Below are positions 16,946 through 25,661 of a stretch of 64,000 nucleotides of DNA, piece after piece. Numbering within the stretch: position 1 is the first letter of the stretch; every line of letters starts with the position of its first letter. This DNA comes from Halobacillus litoralis. Its GTDB lineage: Bacteria > Bacillota > Bacilli > Bacillales > Halobacillaceae. The DNA is taken from NCBI RefSeq assembly GCF_020524085.2, contig NZ_CP129016.1:1668001-1732000 (forward strand). The letters run 5' to 3'. The notes beneath the pieces were generated by a model. That model searched no databases. It worked only from the letters and a program-made list of their open reading frames with translations, and was not told where the DNA came from. The position numbers were made by a program, and so were the translations under genes.

Positions 16946-18154
16946 TTGAACTTTGAATTGTCACAAGAACAGGAAATGGTCAGGCAAGTGGTGCGGAAAT
17001 TCGTAGATCGGGAGATTCAGCCGTATATTCAGGAATGGGACGAACAAGGCCACTTTGAATCTTCTATTATGAAACGGTTGGCGGACCTTGATTTAATGGG
17101 CGTCTGTATTCCAGAGCAGTACGGCGGGAGCGGCATGGATTATAATACGCTGGCAATCGTTTGTGAGGAGCTTGAACGTGGGGACACGGCCTTTCGGACG
17201 GCTGTTTCCGTCCATACAGGTTTAAACAGCATGACGCTTCTACAATGGGGAAATGAAGCTCAAAAACAAAAATACCTCATTCCTCAGGCAAAAGGAGAAA
17301 AGGTGGGAGCCTTTGGTCTGACAGAACCCGGGGCAGGCTCTGATGTTGCTTCACTAAAGACCACCGCTGTCAAAGAAGGGGATCATTATATTTTAAATGG
17401 TCAGAAAACGTGGATTTCCCTTTGTGATCATGCCGATTACTTTCTCGTTTTTGCCTACACGGATAAAAGTGCTGAACATAAAGGTATTTCTGCTTTTATC
17501 GTGGAACGCACCATGCCCGGGTTTACATCGAAAGCCATCAAAGGGAAATTAGGAATCCGTGCTGGAAATACCGGGGAGCTGTTCTTTGATCAGGTGAAGG
17601 TTCCTGAAGAAAACCTGCTGGGAGAAGAGGGGGAAGGCTTCAAAATTGCGATGTCGGCTCTGGATAATGGACGCTTTACAGTAGCGGCCGGGGCCTGTGG
17701 TCAAATCCTCGCCTGCTTGGAAGAAAGCGTCAAGTACTGCCATGAAAGGGAAACGTTTGGAAAAGAAATAGGAAAGCATCAGTTGGTTAAGCAGATGATT
17801 GCAAAGATGGAAGCCGGGTACCAAATGTCGCGTCTTCTTGTCTTTAAGGCAGGGGAGTTGAAGAATCAAGGAAAGAGAAACACAAGGGAAACATCCCTTG
17901 CCAAGTGGCAGGCATGTGATTTTGCCAATGAGGCTGCCAATGATGCCGTTCAAATTCACGGCGCTTATGGGTACTCCGATGAGTACCCGGTTGAAAGATT
18001 CCTGAGAAATTCGAAGGCGCCTGTCATTTATGAAGGTACAAGGGAAATTCACACGGTTATGCAGGCGGATTATGTTCTTGGATATCGGTCCGATAAACCT
18101 TTATCCAAGGGACTACCGGCATGGCCCTATGCGCAGCTGAAGGAAGAAGTGTAA
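16946..18154 (+). CDS. Acyl-CoA dehydrogenase, glutaryl-CoA dehydrogenase-like candidate
   Basis: FAD enzyme of 402 aa with TEPGAGSDVASLK, IHGAYGYSDEYPVERFLR and catalytic Glu in IYEGTREIHT. The segment ELERGDTAFRTAVSVHTGL resembles the ELERVDSGYRSAMSVQ segment of glutaryl-CoA dehydrogenase, including the Arg that holds the substrate carboxylate there. So a glutaryl-CoA-type substrate is possible but unproven. TTG start at 16946 with GGAGG 8 bases upstream; an earlier TTG at 16931 overlaps that site. It follows structured leader A and is the first gene of a unit with a permease and the sigma-54 activator. Confidence 0.82.
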   Translation: MNFELSQEQEMVRQVVRKFVDREIQPYIQEWDEQGHFESSIMKRLADLDLMGVCIPEQYGGSGMDYNTLAIVCEELERGDTAFRTAVSVHTGLNSMTLLQWGNEAQKQKYLIPQAKGEKVGAFGLTEPGAGSDVASLKTTAVKEGDHYILNGQKTWISLCDHADYFLVFAYTDKSAEHKGISAFIVERTMPGFTSKAIKGKLGIRAGNTGELFFDQVKVPEENLLGEEGEGFKIAMSALDNGRFTVAAGACGQILACLEESVKYCHERETFGKEIGKHQLVKQMIAKMEAGYQMSRLLVFKAGELKNQGKRNTRETSLAKWQACDFANEAANDAVQIHGAYGYSDEYPVERFLRNSKAPVIYEGTREIHTVMQADYVLGYRSDKPLSKGLPAWPYAQLKEEV

Positions 18155-18163
18155 CGATTTCAG

Positions 18164-19549
18164 ATGAGGAGCGGCTTTTGGAAACCAAGTTTGATCCTTG
18201 CCATGTGCGGCACATACCTGTTCTACTTTTTTATTCCTTTCCCTCCCGTATTTATCTTATTGTCTGTTTTCTGTATGCTGGTTTATTTTTTTAGTGTTCT
18301 GGAAGTAAAAGGAATGGCGAAGGTAGTTACGTTGACCTTGTTCGTCTTAGCTTTAGTGATTAATGGTATGACCAAACCTCAGCCAGTAATCACAAGTCTT
18401 GAAGGCATTCAACAGAACCTGCCTCTCTTAGCTTTGATTTTGCTTGTTCCACTGCTTTCCATCCCACTAAGAGCGGGAGGATACTTTCATTCTATTAAAT
18501 TTTTCATGGAAAAATGGGAAGACCGACCGAGACTTGCTTTTTTTGGTCTATCCAGTTCGCTGGCGTTGATCAGTCCTATTTTGAATATGGGTTCTGTGAA
18601 AATTGTTCACGAAATGGTAGAAGAGCTTAAGATCAACCCTGTCATTCTTGGTAAATCCTACTTGATAGGATTTACCTCTTCCATGCTCTGGTCTCCGTAC
18701 TTCGCGTCTGTAGCCATCGTCCTATATGAGGTAGGGGGGCAATTCAATCAATATATCGCTCTGGGTTTGACGGCAGCTCTCATACAGTTGGTGATAGGAA
18801 ATTTGTTGTTCAGGCATTCATCGAAGAAGATGGAACATGGTAAGGAGATATTGGATAAAGGAGTAAAAGCAGGCGAGAAAGATGATAGGGAAGAAAAAGC
18901 TCATTATAAAAATTTGTGGAAAATATTTTTAATGATTCTCAGCATGATTGTCTGCCTCCTCCTCTTAGAATATGTAACGCACATCTCTATGCTGACGCTG
19001 GTCAGCCTGATTGCTGTGATCGTGCCGATTGCCTGGGCTATACTCTTTCATAACTGGGGGCGGCTCCAGCAAGAGTTTAAAGGATACCTTGAAAAAATCG
19101 CAGTCATGAACCACGAAATCACATTGTTTTTAAGTGCTGGTTTATTCGGATTAGCCATTAGAAATACAGCTTTTTCCGCTTACCTGCAATCCTTTTTGCT
19201 GTGGAATGCGGAACAATCGTTGTTATTTTTTGTCCTCGTCATATTTATAGTGGTTCTGCTCTTTGCACTGATGGGAATCCACCAAATTGTGGTGATTCCG
19301 ATTTTAGCCAGTCAGGTGTCTGGTATTGATTTAGGTTTCTCTCCAGAATTTCTTGCGCTTATTTTCATTATGTCCTGGTCCCTCTCCGCGGTGTTGAGTC
19401 CGTTAAATGCAATTAATATTATTGTCAGTCACTGTTTACAAAGAAGTGGTTTAACCATCGGATTCCGCTGGAACGGGACGTATATTATCAGTATCATCAG
19501 TGTGCTGATCGCGGTCATAGCCTTTTATGGGCTGACAGGTCACTTATAG
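18164..19549 (+). CDS. Unknown polytopic membrane protein, likely permease
   Basis: A 461-aa protein with roughly twelve hydrophobic segments, a charged cytosolic loop at about residues 220-250 (SKKMEHGKEILDKG...), and no recognisable signal peptide or ATP site. I cannot name the family; the layout resembles secondary carboxylate transporters. It lies 9 bases after the dehydrogenase and directly before the sigma-54 activator. The ribosome site before the ATG is weak, which suggests coupling to the upstream gene. A role in taking up or exporting the dehydrogenase-linked acid is inference. Confidence 0.6.
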   Translation: MRSGFWKPSLILAMCGTYLFYFFIPFPPVFILLSVFCMLVYFFSVLEVKGMAKVVTLTLFVLALVINGMTKPQPVITSLEGIQQNLPLLALILLVPLLSIPLRAGGYFHSIKFFMEKWEDRPRLAFFGLSSSLALISPILNMGSVKIVHEMVEELKINPVILGKSYLIGFTSSMLWSPYFASVAIVLYEVGGQFNQYIALGLTAALIQLVIGNLLFRHSSKKMEHGKEILDKGVKAGEKDDREEKAHYKNLWKIFLMILSMIVCLLLLEYVTHISMLTLVSLIAVIVPIAWAILFHNWGRLQQEFKGYLEKIAVMNHEITLFLSAGLFGLAIRNTAFSAYLQSFLLWNAEQSLLFFVLVIFIVVLLFALMGIHQIVVIPILASQVSGIDLGFSPEFLALIFIMSWSLSAVLSPLNAINIIVSHCLQRSGLTIGFRWNGTYIISIISVLIAVIAFYGLTGHL

Positions 19550-19575
19550 TTGAAAAAAAAAGAGGCGGTGAACCA

Positions 19576-21252
19576 ATGATTCTCATAGATTTAGTCGATC
19601 AAATCCCCTTTCCTGCAATGATTCTTGACAGGGAAGAACGTGTGCTGTCTTTTAATGAGAAAATTAAAGCTGGGATGTCCAGAGGATCTCATGTGAAGGA
19701 AATCTTTCCTTCGTGGGACATGAAAGCAGATTCAAAACTAGTATCAGCGGAAAATGGAGATAGGCGTTATGTCTTTATGAAAAGTCCAATGGAAGAAGAA
19801 TGCGATCTATTCATTGGAACAGAAACATCCGAGATCTCTGCCTTGAAAAATGAAAATGAGGACTTAAAGAAGTTGACCCGTGAACTTGATGCGATCATAG
19901 AAAATTCCTATGATGGCATCTATATCACGGATCATAAAGGAATCACCTGGAAAACCAACTCAGCTATTGAACGAATCACCGGCATTCCGAAGGAGTATTA
20001 CATAGGCAAGAATGTAGATGCCCTGATCAATCGGGGCATTCTGAAAAGTTCCGTCACCCATCGTGTGGTCAAACAGAAGAGAACCGTCTCACTCGTTCAA
20101 GAGAATTATGAAGGAAAGGAAACATTGATTACAGGGGCGCCTGTGTTCAATGACAACGGAGAAGTGGAGAAAGTCGTTACGAATATCAGGGACCTTTCTG
20201 ATTTGAATGAACTGCAGACAAAGCTGAGCAGAATGAATCAGTTGAACGACAAATACAAAAAAGAGTTGGACCTGCTAAAAAATCGGAATTCAAAGATGGA
20301 CGGTGTGGTGGTCAACAGTGAATCCATGAGAATGATCTATGATACCGCTGAACGGATTGCTCATGTCAACGCCACGGTATTGATTCTGGGAGAAACAGGG
20401 GTAGGAAAAGATATCCTTGCCAAATATATTTACTCGGAAAGTGCTCGTTCCAAAGAAGGGGACTTTATCAAGATCAACTGTGGGGCTATTCCTGGAGATC
20501 TGCTCGAATCTGAGCTCTTCGGTTATGAACAGGGGGCTTTTACGGGTGCCAATCGTCAGGGGAAGGCTGGAATGTTTGAATTGGCAGATAAGGGTGTTCT
20601 TTTTCTGGATGAGGTCGGAGAACTGCCGTTAATGCTCCAAGTTAAACTTTTAAGAGCTTTGCAGGAGAATGAAATTCAACGTATTGGAGGAACAAAGCCG
20701 AGGAAAGTCGATGTGAGAATCATAGCTGCCACCAACCGTGATTTAAAAGAGATGGTCCGGGAAGGTGAATTCCGTGAGGATCTGTACTATCGCCTGAATG
20801 TGCTTCCGATCTCCATTCCACCCTTAAAAGATCGACGTGATGACATTCTTCCACTGATTGATTTGTTTCTCAAACAAGTGAATAACCGATACGGGATGAA
20901 CAAGCGGGTGGATTCCAATCTGCACGATTTCTTTTTCTCTTATGACTGGCCGGGAAATATACGGGAGCTCTCCAATTTAATTGAACGACTGGTCGTGACC
21001 ACACCAGAGGATTTGCTGAAGGCCGAACATCTGCCTCCGGAATATCAGGAGACAAAGCACACAGCGATCGCACCGAATTCTGTTGTCCCCTTAAAAGAAG
21101 CTGTGGAGCTTACAGAATCAAGAGTCTTGGAACTAGCTGCCTTTAAGTATAAAAACACCTATGAAATAGCGAAAGCATTAGAGACGAGTCAACCTACAAT
21201 CGTCCGAAAACTGAAGAAATATAACATACAAGTATCTAGAGGAGAGGAATAG
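19576..21252 (+). CDS. Sigma-54-dependent activator with PAS domain
   Basis: A 558-aa enhancer-binding protein. A PAS sensor lies at about residues 100-210 (AIIENSYDGIYITDHKGITW). The AAA+ core at 240-475 carries Walker A GETGVGKD, the sigma-54-contact loop GAFTGA and the arginine-finger region. The C-terminal helix-turn-helix reads NTYEIAKALETSQPTIVRKL. It needs sigma-54 (SigL) and a ligand signal through PAS. The target is very probably the operon starting at 22479: a sigma-54 promoter at 22421 and paired inverted repeats at 22211-22291 lie one gene downstream. Resembles RocR/BkdR-type regulators of Bacillus. Confidence 0.92.
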   Translation: MILIDLVDQIPFPAMILDREERVLSFNEKIKAGMSRGSHVKEIFPSWDMKADSKLVSAENGDRRYVFMKSPMEEECDLFIGTETSEISALKNENEDLKKLTRELDAIIENSYDGIYITDHKGITWKTNSAIERITGIPKEYYIGKNVDALINRGILKSSVTHRVVKQKRTVSLVQENYEGKETLITGAPVFNDNGEVEKVVTNIRDLSDLNELQTKLSRMNQLNDKYKKELDLLKNRNSKMDGVVVNSESMRMIYDTAERIAHVNATVLILGETGVGKDILAKYIYSESARSKEGDFIKINCGAIPGDLLESELFGYEQGAFTGANRQGKAGMFELADKGVLFLDEVGELPLMLQVKLLRALQENEIQRIGGTKPRKVDVRIIAATNRDLKEMVREGEFREDLYYRLNVLPISIPPLKDRRDDILPLIDLFLKQVNNRYGMNKRVDSNLHDFFFSYDWPGNIRELSNLIERLVVTTPEDLLKAEHLPPEYQETKHTAIAPNSVVPLKEAVELTESRVLELAAFKYKNTYEIAKALETSQPTIVRKLKKYNIQVSRGEE

Positions 21253-21254
21253 TT

Positions 21255-22163
21255 ATGAACATAGCGGTTGCAGGAGCTGGTGCTGTTGGGTGCTACTTTG
21301 GAGGCAGGCTTGCGAAAACGGGTTATGATGTGACGTTTTTAGCGAGAGGGGGACATTTGGATGCTATGCAAGAGAATGGACTCAGGATTAAAGAAGAGGC
21401 TGAGGAGTATATCATCGAGGGCCGGTTTACGGACGATATCCATGATCTTTCGGAAGCGGACCTCGTATTGTTTTGTGTGAAATCTAATGATACAAAGAGG
21501 ATGGCCGATGCGTTACAACCCATTCTGAAAGAAACAGCGGCTGTCATGACCTTGCAGAATGGTGTAGAAAACGAAGAAATCCTCGAAGAAGTATTTGGTG
21601 CAGCGCGTGTTCTATCAGCTGTCACCTATGTCCAGTCATCGGTTGTGTCTCCAGGTGAAATAAAACAACAAGGAAGAGTTAAATTAGTCATTGGTTCTCT
21701 CTCATCACAGACAGACCTTTCTCCTATCATCGACCTTTTACAAGAAGCAGGCGTGGACTGTGGAGAATCAAGTCATATTATGAGTAGAAAATGGAATAAG
21801 TTGATGTGGAATGCAACGTTCAATCCACTCTCTGCGGTTTCTGGTGCACGTGTGGGAGAGATTCTTGAAGATGAACAGCTGTATAAAACAGCAAGAAAGA
21901 TCTGTGAGGAAGTGGTAGAGGTTGGGATTCATAAAGGACTTCCGATTGATCCTGAAACGACCATATCCAAAATTTTCTCCCATGCTGAATTTGCAAAGCA
22001 ACACCAGACGTCGATGCTGCAAGATCGCCTTAGTGGAAAGCCTATGGAAGTAGAGGCGATGTGTGGTTACATAAAAAGGCAGGGAGAGATTCTCGGGGTT
22101 GAAACGCCTGCGAATCAATCGATCTATAGTGTGTTGAATTATATGAATCAAAAACTGATGTGA
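21255..22163 (+). CDS. 2-dehydropantoate 2-reductase family protein (PanE/ApbA-like)
   Basis: A 302-aa NADPH-dependent reductase. GAGAVGCYFGGRL binds the cofactor, and KWNKLMWNATFNPLSAVSGA holds the conserved Lys and Asn of ketopantoate reductases. It starts 2 bases after the activator stop. In this context it may reduce a pathway keto acid rather than make pantoate. Transcription ends at the hairpin at 22370. Confidence 0.85.
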   Translation: MNIAVAGAGAVGCYFGGRLAKTGYDVTFLARGGHLDAMQENGLRIKEEAEEYIIEGRFTDDIHDLSEADLVLFCVKSNDTKRMADALQPILKETAAVMTLQNGVENEEILEEVFGAARVLSAVTYVQSSVVSPGEIKQQGRVKLVIGSLSSQTDLSPIIDLLQEAGVDCGESSHIMSRKWNKLMWNATFNPLSAVSGARVGEILEDEQLYKTARKICEEVVEVGIHKGLPIDPETTISKIFSHAEFAKQHQTSMLQDRLSGKPMEVEAMCGYIKRQGEILGVETPANQSIYSVLNYMNQKLM

Positions 22164-22210
22164 AGCTTGAGGATCTTCCTCCATATAGTTCACAGGGTCT
22201 GTGCTGTGTT

Positions 22211-22227
22211 TGATTCAAGAATGAATC
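22211..22227. promoter_or_regulatory. Upstream activator site 1
   Basis: GATTCA-AGAA-TGAATC: 6-base arms with a 4-base spacer, same arms and spacing as site 2 at 22272. It lies about 200 bases before the sigma-54 promoter, the usual distance for enhancer sites. A looser GAATC-AACA-GATTC repeat lies between them at 22243-22256. Confidence 0.6.
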
Positions 22228-22271
22228 GCTCCATACAAATACGAATCAACAGATTCCAACAAAACTCCCGA

Positions 22272-22291
22272 TTGATTCATTTGTGAATCAA
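22272..22291. promoter_or_regulatory. Upstream activator site 2
   Basis: TTGATTCATTTGTGAATCAA: perfect 8-base arms with a 4-base spacer, about 140 bases upstream of the sigma-54 promoter. Probable binding site of the activator encoded at 19576. Confidence 0.7.
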
Positions 22292-22369
22292 AAGCTATAA
22301 AACAAGGTTTATACATTTTTACATTTTGTTACCCCATATAAAAAATATTAAACGAATGAATCCCCTGAG

Positions 22370-22393
22370 AGTCTGCTTTTGCAGACTTTTTTT
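22370..22393 (+). terminator. Intrinsic terminator after the PanE-like gene
   Basis: AGTCTGC-TTTT-GCAGACT followed by seven T. It lies between the activator sites and the sigma-54 promoter, so it insulates the next operon from read-through. Confidence 0.88.
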
Positions 22394-22420
22394 ATTGGAA
22401 TTTTATTATGATCGATAGAA

Positions 22421-22437
22421 TTGGCATGGAAATTGCG
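22421..22437 (+). promoter_or_regulatory. Sigma-54 (-24/-12) promoter
   Basis: TTGGCATGGAAATTGCG has the invariant GG (22423-22424) and GC (22435-22436) 12 bases apart and matches the TGGCAC-N5-TTGC consensus closely. Start of transcription is expected near 22448, 31 bases before the first ATG. No sigma-A elements are evident here. Confidence 0.85.
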
Positions 22438-22478
22438 TGTATATAAGTGTAGACCAAATCATGAAAGGGTGTTTTGAA

Positions 22479-23627
22479 ATGAGCGTAACGATTGCAGATG
22501 AAATAGAACAAATGAAAGTGATGATCCGAAATTTTGTGGAAAACGAGGTAGAGCCATACGCTCAACAAATCGAAGACGAAGATGCCATTCCTCCTCACCT
22601 GGTAGACAAAGCTAAAGAATTGGGATTGTTTGGAATGAGCATTCCGGAAGAATATGGCGGAATCGGTTTAAATACAGTCGGAAAAGCCGTTGTATTAGAG
22701 CAATTAGGCAGAACACACAATGGATTTGTCTCTTTAATCAGCGCACACACAGGGATTGGGAGCACAGGTTTGGTTAAGCTTGCTTCAGAATCTTTGAAGC
22801 AAAAGTATTTGCCTGAGATGGCCACCGGAGAAAAAATTGCAGCTTTTGCCTTGTCCGAACCGGGGGCAGGATCAGATGCAACGAATTTGGCGACACAGGC
22901 AGAGAAGAAAGGAGATCATTGGGTCGTCAATGGGACGAAACACTTCATTACGAACGCACCTGTAGCAGACGTATTCACTGTTTTTGCTCTAACGGACCGT
23001 GAAAAAGGAGCCAAAGGGGGCATTACAGCCTTCTTGATCGAGAAGGACTTTCCGGGACTGATTGTAGGAAAGAAAGATAAAAAAATGGGGCTGAGAGGTT
23101 CCTATACGGCTCAAGTCATCTTTGAAAACTGCATCGTTCCAGAAGAGAACGTCATCGGGGAAGTAGGGATGGGATACATTAATGCCTTGAGAATTTTAGG
23201 AGAGGGACGGATTGGACTTGCTGCAAGAGCGGTAGGATCCTGTGACAAGCTGATTGAATTATCAGCGGGTTATGCCAAGGAACGCATCCAGTTTGGAAAG
23301 CCGATTGCAGATAACCAGGCTATTCAATGGATGTTAGCCGATATGGCTACGGAAACAGAAGCGGCCCGAACGCTAACGATGATGGCTGCAGAAAAAGTGG
23401 ACGCCGGTAAAAAAGTCATCAAGGAAGCCTCGATGACCAAGCTGTTCGCTTCTGAAGTCTTCAATAAAGTTGCAGATAAGGCTGTACAGATCCATGGTGG
23501 GATCGGCTATATAGGGGAATACCCTGTAGAACGTTTTTACAGAGATGCCAGAATCACAAAAATATACGAAGGAACAAATGAAATCCAACGACTTCTCGTA
23601 GCTAGAAAAGTGTTGGAAGAAAATTAA
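22479..23627 (+). CDS. Short-chain-type acyl-CoA dehydrogenase
   Basis: FAD enzyme of 382 aa with SEPGAGSDATNL, QIHGGIGYIGEYPVERFYR and catalytic Glu in IYEGTNEIQR; a typical SCAD/butyryl-CoA dehydrogenase-like sequence. A GTG at 22437 would extend the frame but lies upstream of the expected transcription start, so the ATG at 22479 (MSVTIADEIEQM) is right. First gene of the sigma-54 operon. The dehydrogenase at 31319 in the same operon is a clear paralogue. Confidence 0.93.
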   Translation: MSVTIADEIEQMKVMIRNFVENEVEPYAQQIEDEDAIPPHLVDKAKELGLFGMSIPEEYGGIGLNTVGKAVVLEQLGRTHNGFVSLISAHTGIGSTGLVKLASESLKQKYLPEMATGEKIAAFALSEPGAGSDATNLATQAEKKGDHWVVNGTKHFITNAPVADVFTVFALTDREKGAKGGITAFLIEKDFPGLIVGKKDKKMGLRGSYTAQVIFENCIVPEENVIGEVGMGYINALRILGEGRIGLAARAVGSCDKLIELSAGYAKERIQFGKPIADNQAIQWMLADMATETEAARTLTMMAAEKVDAGKKVIKEASMTKLFASEVFNKVADKAVQIHGGIGYIGEYPVERFYRDARITKIYEGTNEIQRLLVARKVLEEN

Positions 23628-23675
23628 ACCCCTTTTTGTAAGCCTTTTCAATAAAGGGAGTTGGAGGTGAACGTT

Positions 23676-25640
23676 ATGAATCGCCAATCAATAAAGACTG
23701 AAAAACTGGACACAACCATTACAGAAAAGCCCGCTTACGTGGAAACACTGTGGCAGGAGCGGAAGGAACAGTGGAATGCTCCGAGGTTTTTCATTCTGAT
23801 TATCAGTCTGCTTGCCATCGGCTTGTCCATTTTCCATGTGTACACAGCAGGTTTCGGTACATTGCCATCCTGGCAGCAGCGGAGTGTTCACGTCTTATGG
23901 GCATTGCTTCTGATCTTTATGTTGTTCCCTTTTAGAAAAGGGAAGAAGTTCGGGGTGATGGACGTTTTGGTTGTTCTGATCACTTTAGTCACCGCTTATT
24001 ACATGATTTCAGGAGCGGAGATGATTCAAAGCCGGCAAGGCAATATCAATCAGAGTGACGTCATTTTCGGAACTATTTTTATTGCTCTTGTCCTGGAAGC
24101 CACACGAAGGACCAATGGGATTCTGATGTCCCTGATCGGCTTGTTCTTCATTGCCTACATCTTCTTAGGCCGGTATTTCCCAGGAGCTCTTGCTCATCCT
24201 GGCGTGCGCTATGAGAAGATGGTGGATCATATGTTCAATGGGACCTTGGGAATATTCAGTGCTCCTATATATGTCAGTTCCACTGTGCTCATTTTGTTTG
24301 TCATTTTCGGTTCCTTTCTAATGAAGTCAGGGGGCGGCCAGTTTTTTACAGATTTTGCTTTTGGATTGTTCGGTAATAAAACTGGTGGTCCTGCGCTTTC
24401 GGCTGTAGGTTCCAGTGCGCTGGTCGCTACCATTACAGGAAATGGAGCGGCAAACGCAGCGATTACAGGTTCCTTTACGATTCCTTTAATGAAAAAACTC
24501 GGCTACAGCAAAAGGTTTTCAGCAGCAGTTGAAGCCGTGGCGTCACAGGGAGGGCAGATCATGCCGCCGATCATGGGGGCTTCTGTCTTCATCATGGCTG
24601 AGACGATTGGAATTCCTTATATCCAGATTGCCCTCTATGCACTCATCCCGGCGGTCGTCTACTTTTTTATTGCTGGCATGGTCGTGTACTTTCATGCCAA
24701 ACGTTTAAAGATGGAAGGTATTCCTAAAGAACAGTTGCCTGATCTTAAAGCTGTTCTATTGAAGCAAAGCTATTTGTTTCTACCGATTCTATTAATCATC
24801 GGTCTGATGATTTATGGATACAGTCCAATGAAATCCGGGTTCTATGCCATTTTAGCCACTGTTCTGCTGAGTTGGATTCGGAGTGCTACTCGAATGAGCC
24901 TGCTCGATATCCTGGCAGCGCTTGAAAATGGAGCGAGAAACGCCCTTGTCGTAATCGCTGCCTGTGCAACTGCCGGAATTATTGTGGGTGCTGTTTCTTT
25001 AACGGGGCTTGGCATCACGTTTTCGAGGTTTGTCATTGATGTCGCAGGTGGATCTCTGATTTTACTGCTCGTTTTGGTAGCAGGGGCCTCCATCATCATG
25101 GGTATGGGCATGCCGACCGTCTCTGCCTACGTCATTCTTGCTGTTTTGGGAGCACCGGCGTTAATGGATTTAGGGGTGAACGTCGTCGCTGCGCATATGT
25201 TCGTGTTCTACTTTGGCGTGTTATCCGGATTGACTCCACCTGTGGCTATTACGGCTTATACGACAGCTGGCATAGCCGGATCAAACCCTACAAAGACCGC
25301 ACTCTATGCGATAAAAATCGGATTGGGTGGATTTTTTATTCCTTTCCTCTTCGTCTATAATCCTGAGTTACTTCTACAAGGGGGAGATACCACACGGATT
25401 GTCATTGCTGTTTCAAGTGCGTTCTTAAGTTGTTTGTTTTTCGCAGGGGCACTGGAAAATTATTTTCTCGGCTCGTTACACTCCTTGAAAAGGCTGTTGT
25501 TGTTTGCGAGCGCTATCTTGTTAGTGATGCCAGGTTTAATGGGTGACTTGATCGGTCTTGCCCTCGTCATCTTTCTAATCATCTGGCAGAAAAGAACCAC
25601 ATCCTATGTGGCTGAAAACTCGAAGCAAATGAGTGGATAA
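23676..25640 (+). CDS. TRAP transporter fused small/large permease (TAXI type)
   Basis: A 654-aa membrane protein combining the small (DctQ-like) and large (DctM-like) TRAP subunits. Cytosolic N-terminus of about 40 residues, then many hydrophobic segments. The sequences ALSAVGSSALVATITGNGAANAAITGSFTIPLMKK and MGMGMPTVSAYVILAVLG are typical of the DctM domain. It uses an ion gradient and works with the TAXI binding protein encoded next. The ATG at 23676 has GGAGG 8 bases upstream; TTG at 23661 does not. Confidence 0.92.
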   Translation: MNRQSIKTEKLDTTITEKPAYVETLWQERKEQWNAPRFFILIISLLAIGLSIFHVYTAGFGTLPSWQQRSVHVLWALLLIFMLFPFRKGKKFGVMDVLVVLITLVTAYYMISGAEMIQSRQGNINQSDVIFGTIFIALVLEATRRTNGILMSLIGLFFIAYIFLGRYFPGALAHPGVRYEKMVDHMFNGTLGIFSAPIYVSSTVLILFVIFGSFLMKSGGGQFFTDFAFGLFGNKTGGPALSAVGSSALVATITGNGAANAAITGSFTIPLMKKLGYSKRFSAAVEAVASQGGQIMPPIMGASVFIMAETIGIPYIQIALYALIPAVVYFFIAGMVVYFHAKRLKMEGIPKEQLPDLKAVLLKQSYLFLPILLIIGLMIYGYSPMKSGFYAILATVLLSWIRSATRMSLLDILAALENGARNALVVIAACATAGIIVGAVSLTGLGITFSRFVIDVAGGSLILLLVLVAGASIIMGMGMPTVSAYVILAVLGAPALMDLGVNVVAAHMFVFYFGVLSGLTPPVAITAYTTAGIAGSNPTKTALYAIKIGLGGFFIPFLFVYNPELLLQGGDTTRIVIAVSSAFLSCLFFAGALENYFLGSLHSLKRLLLFASAILLVMPGLMGDLIGLALVIFLIIWQKRTTSYVAENSKQMSG

Positions 25641-25661
25641 CTCAAGAAGGGTGGATATTGA

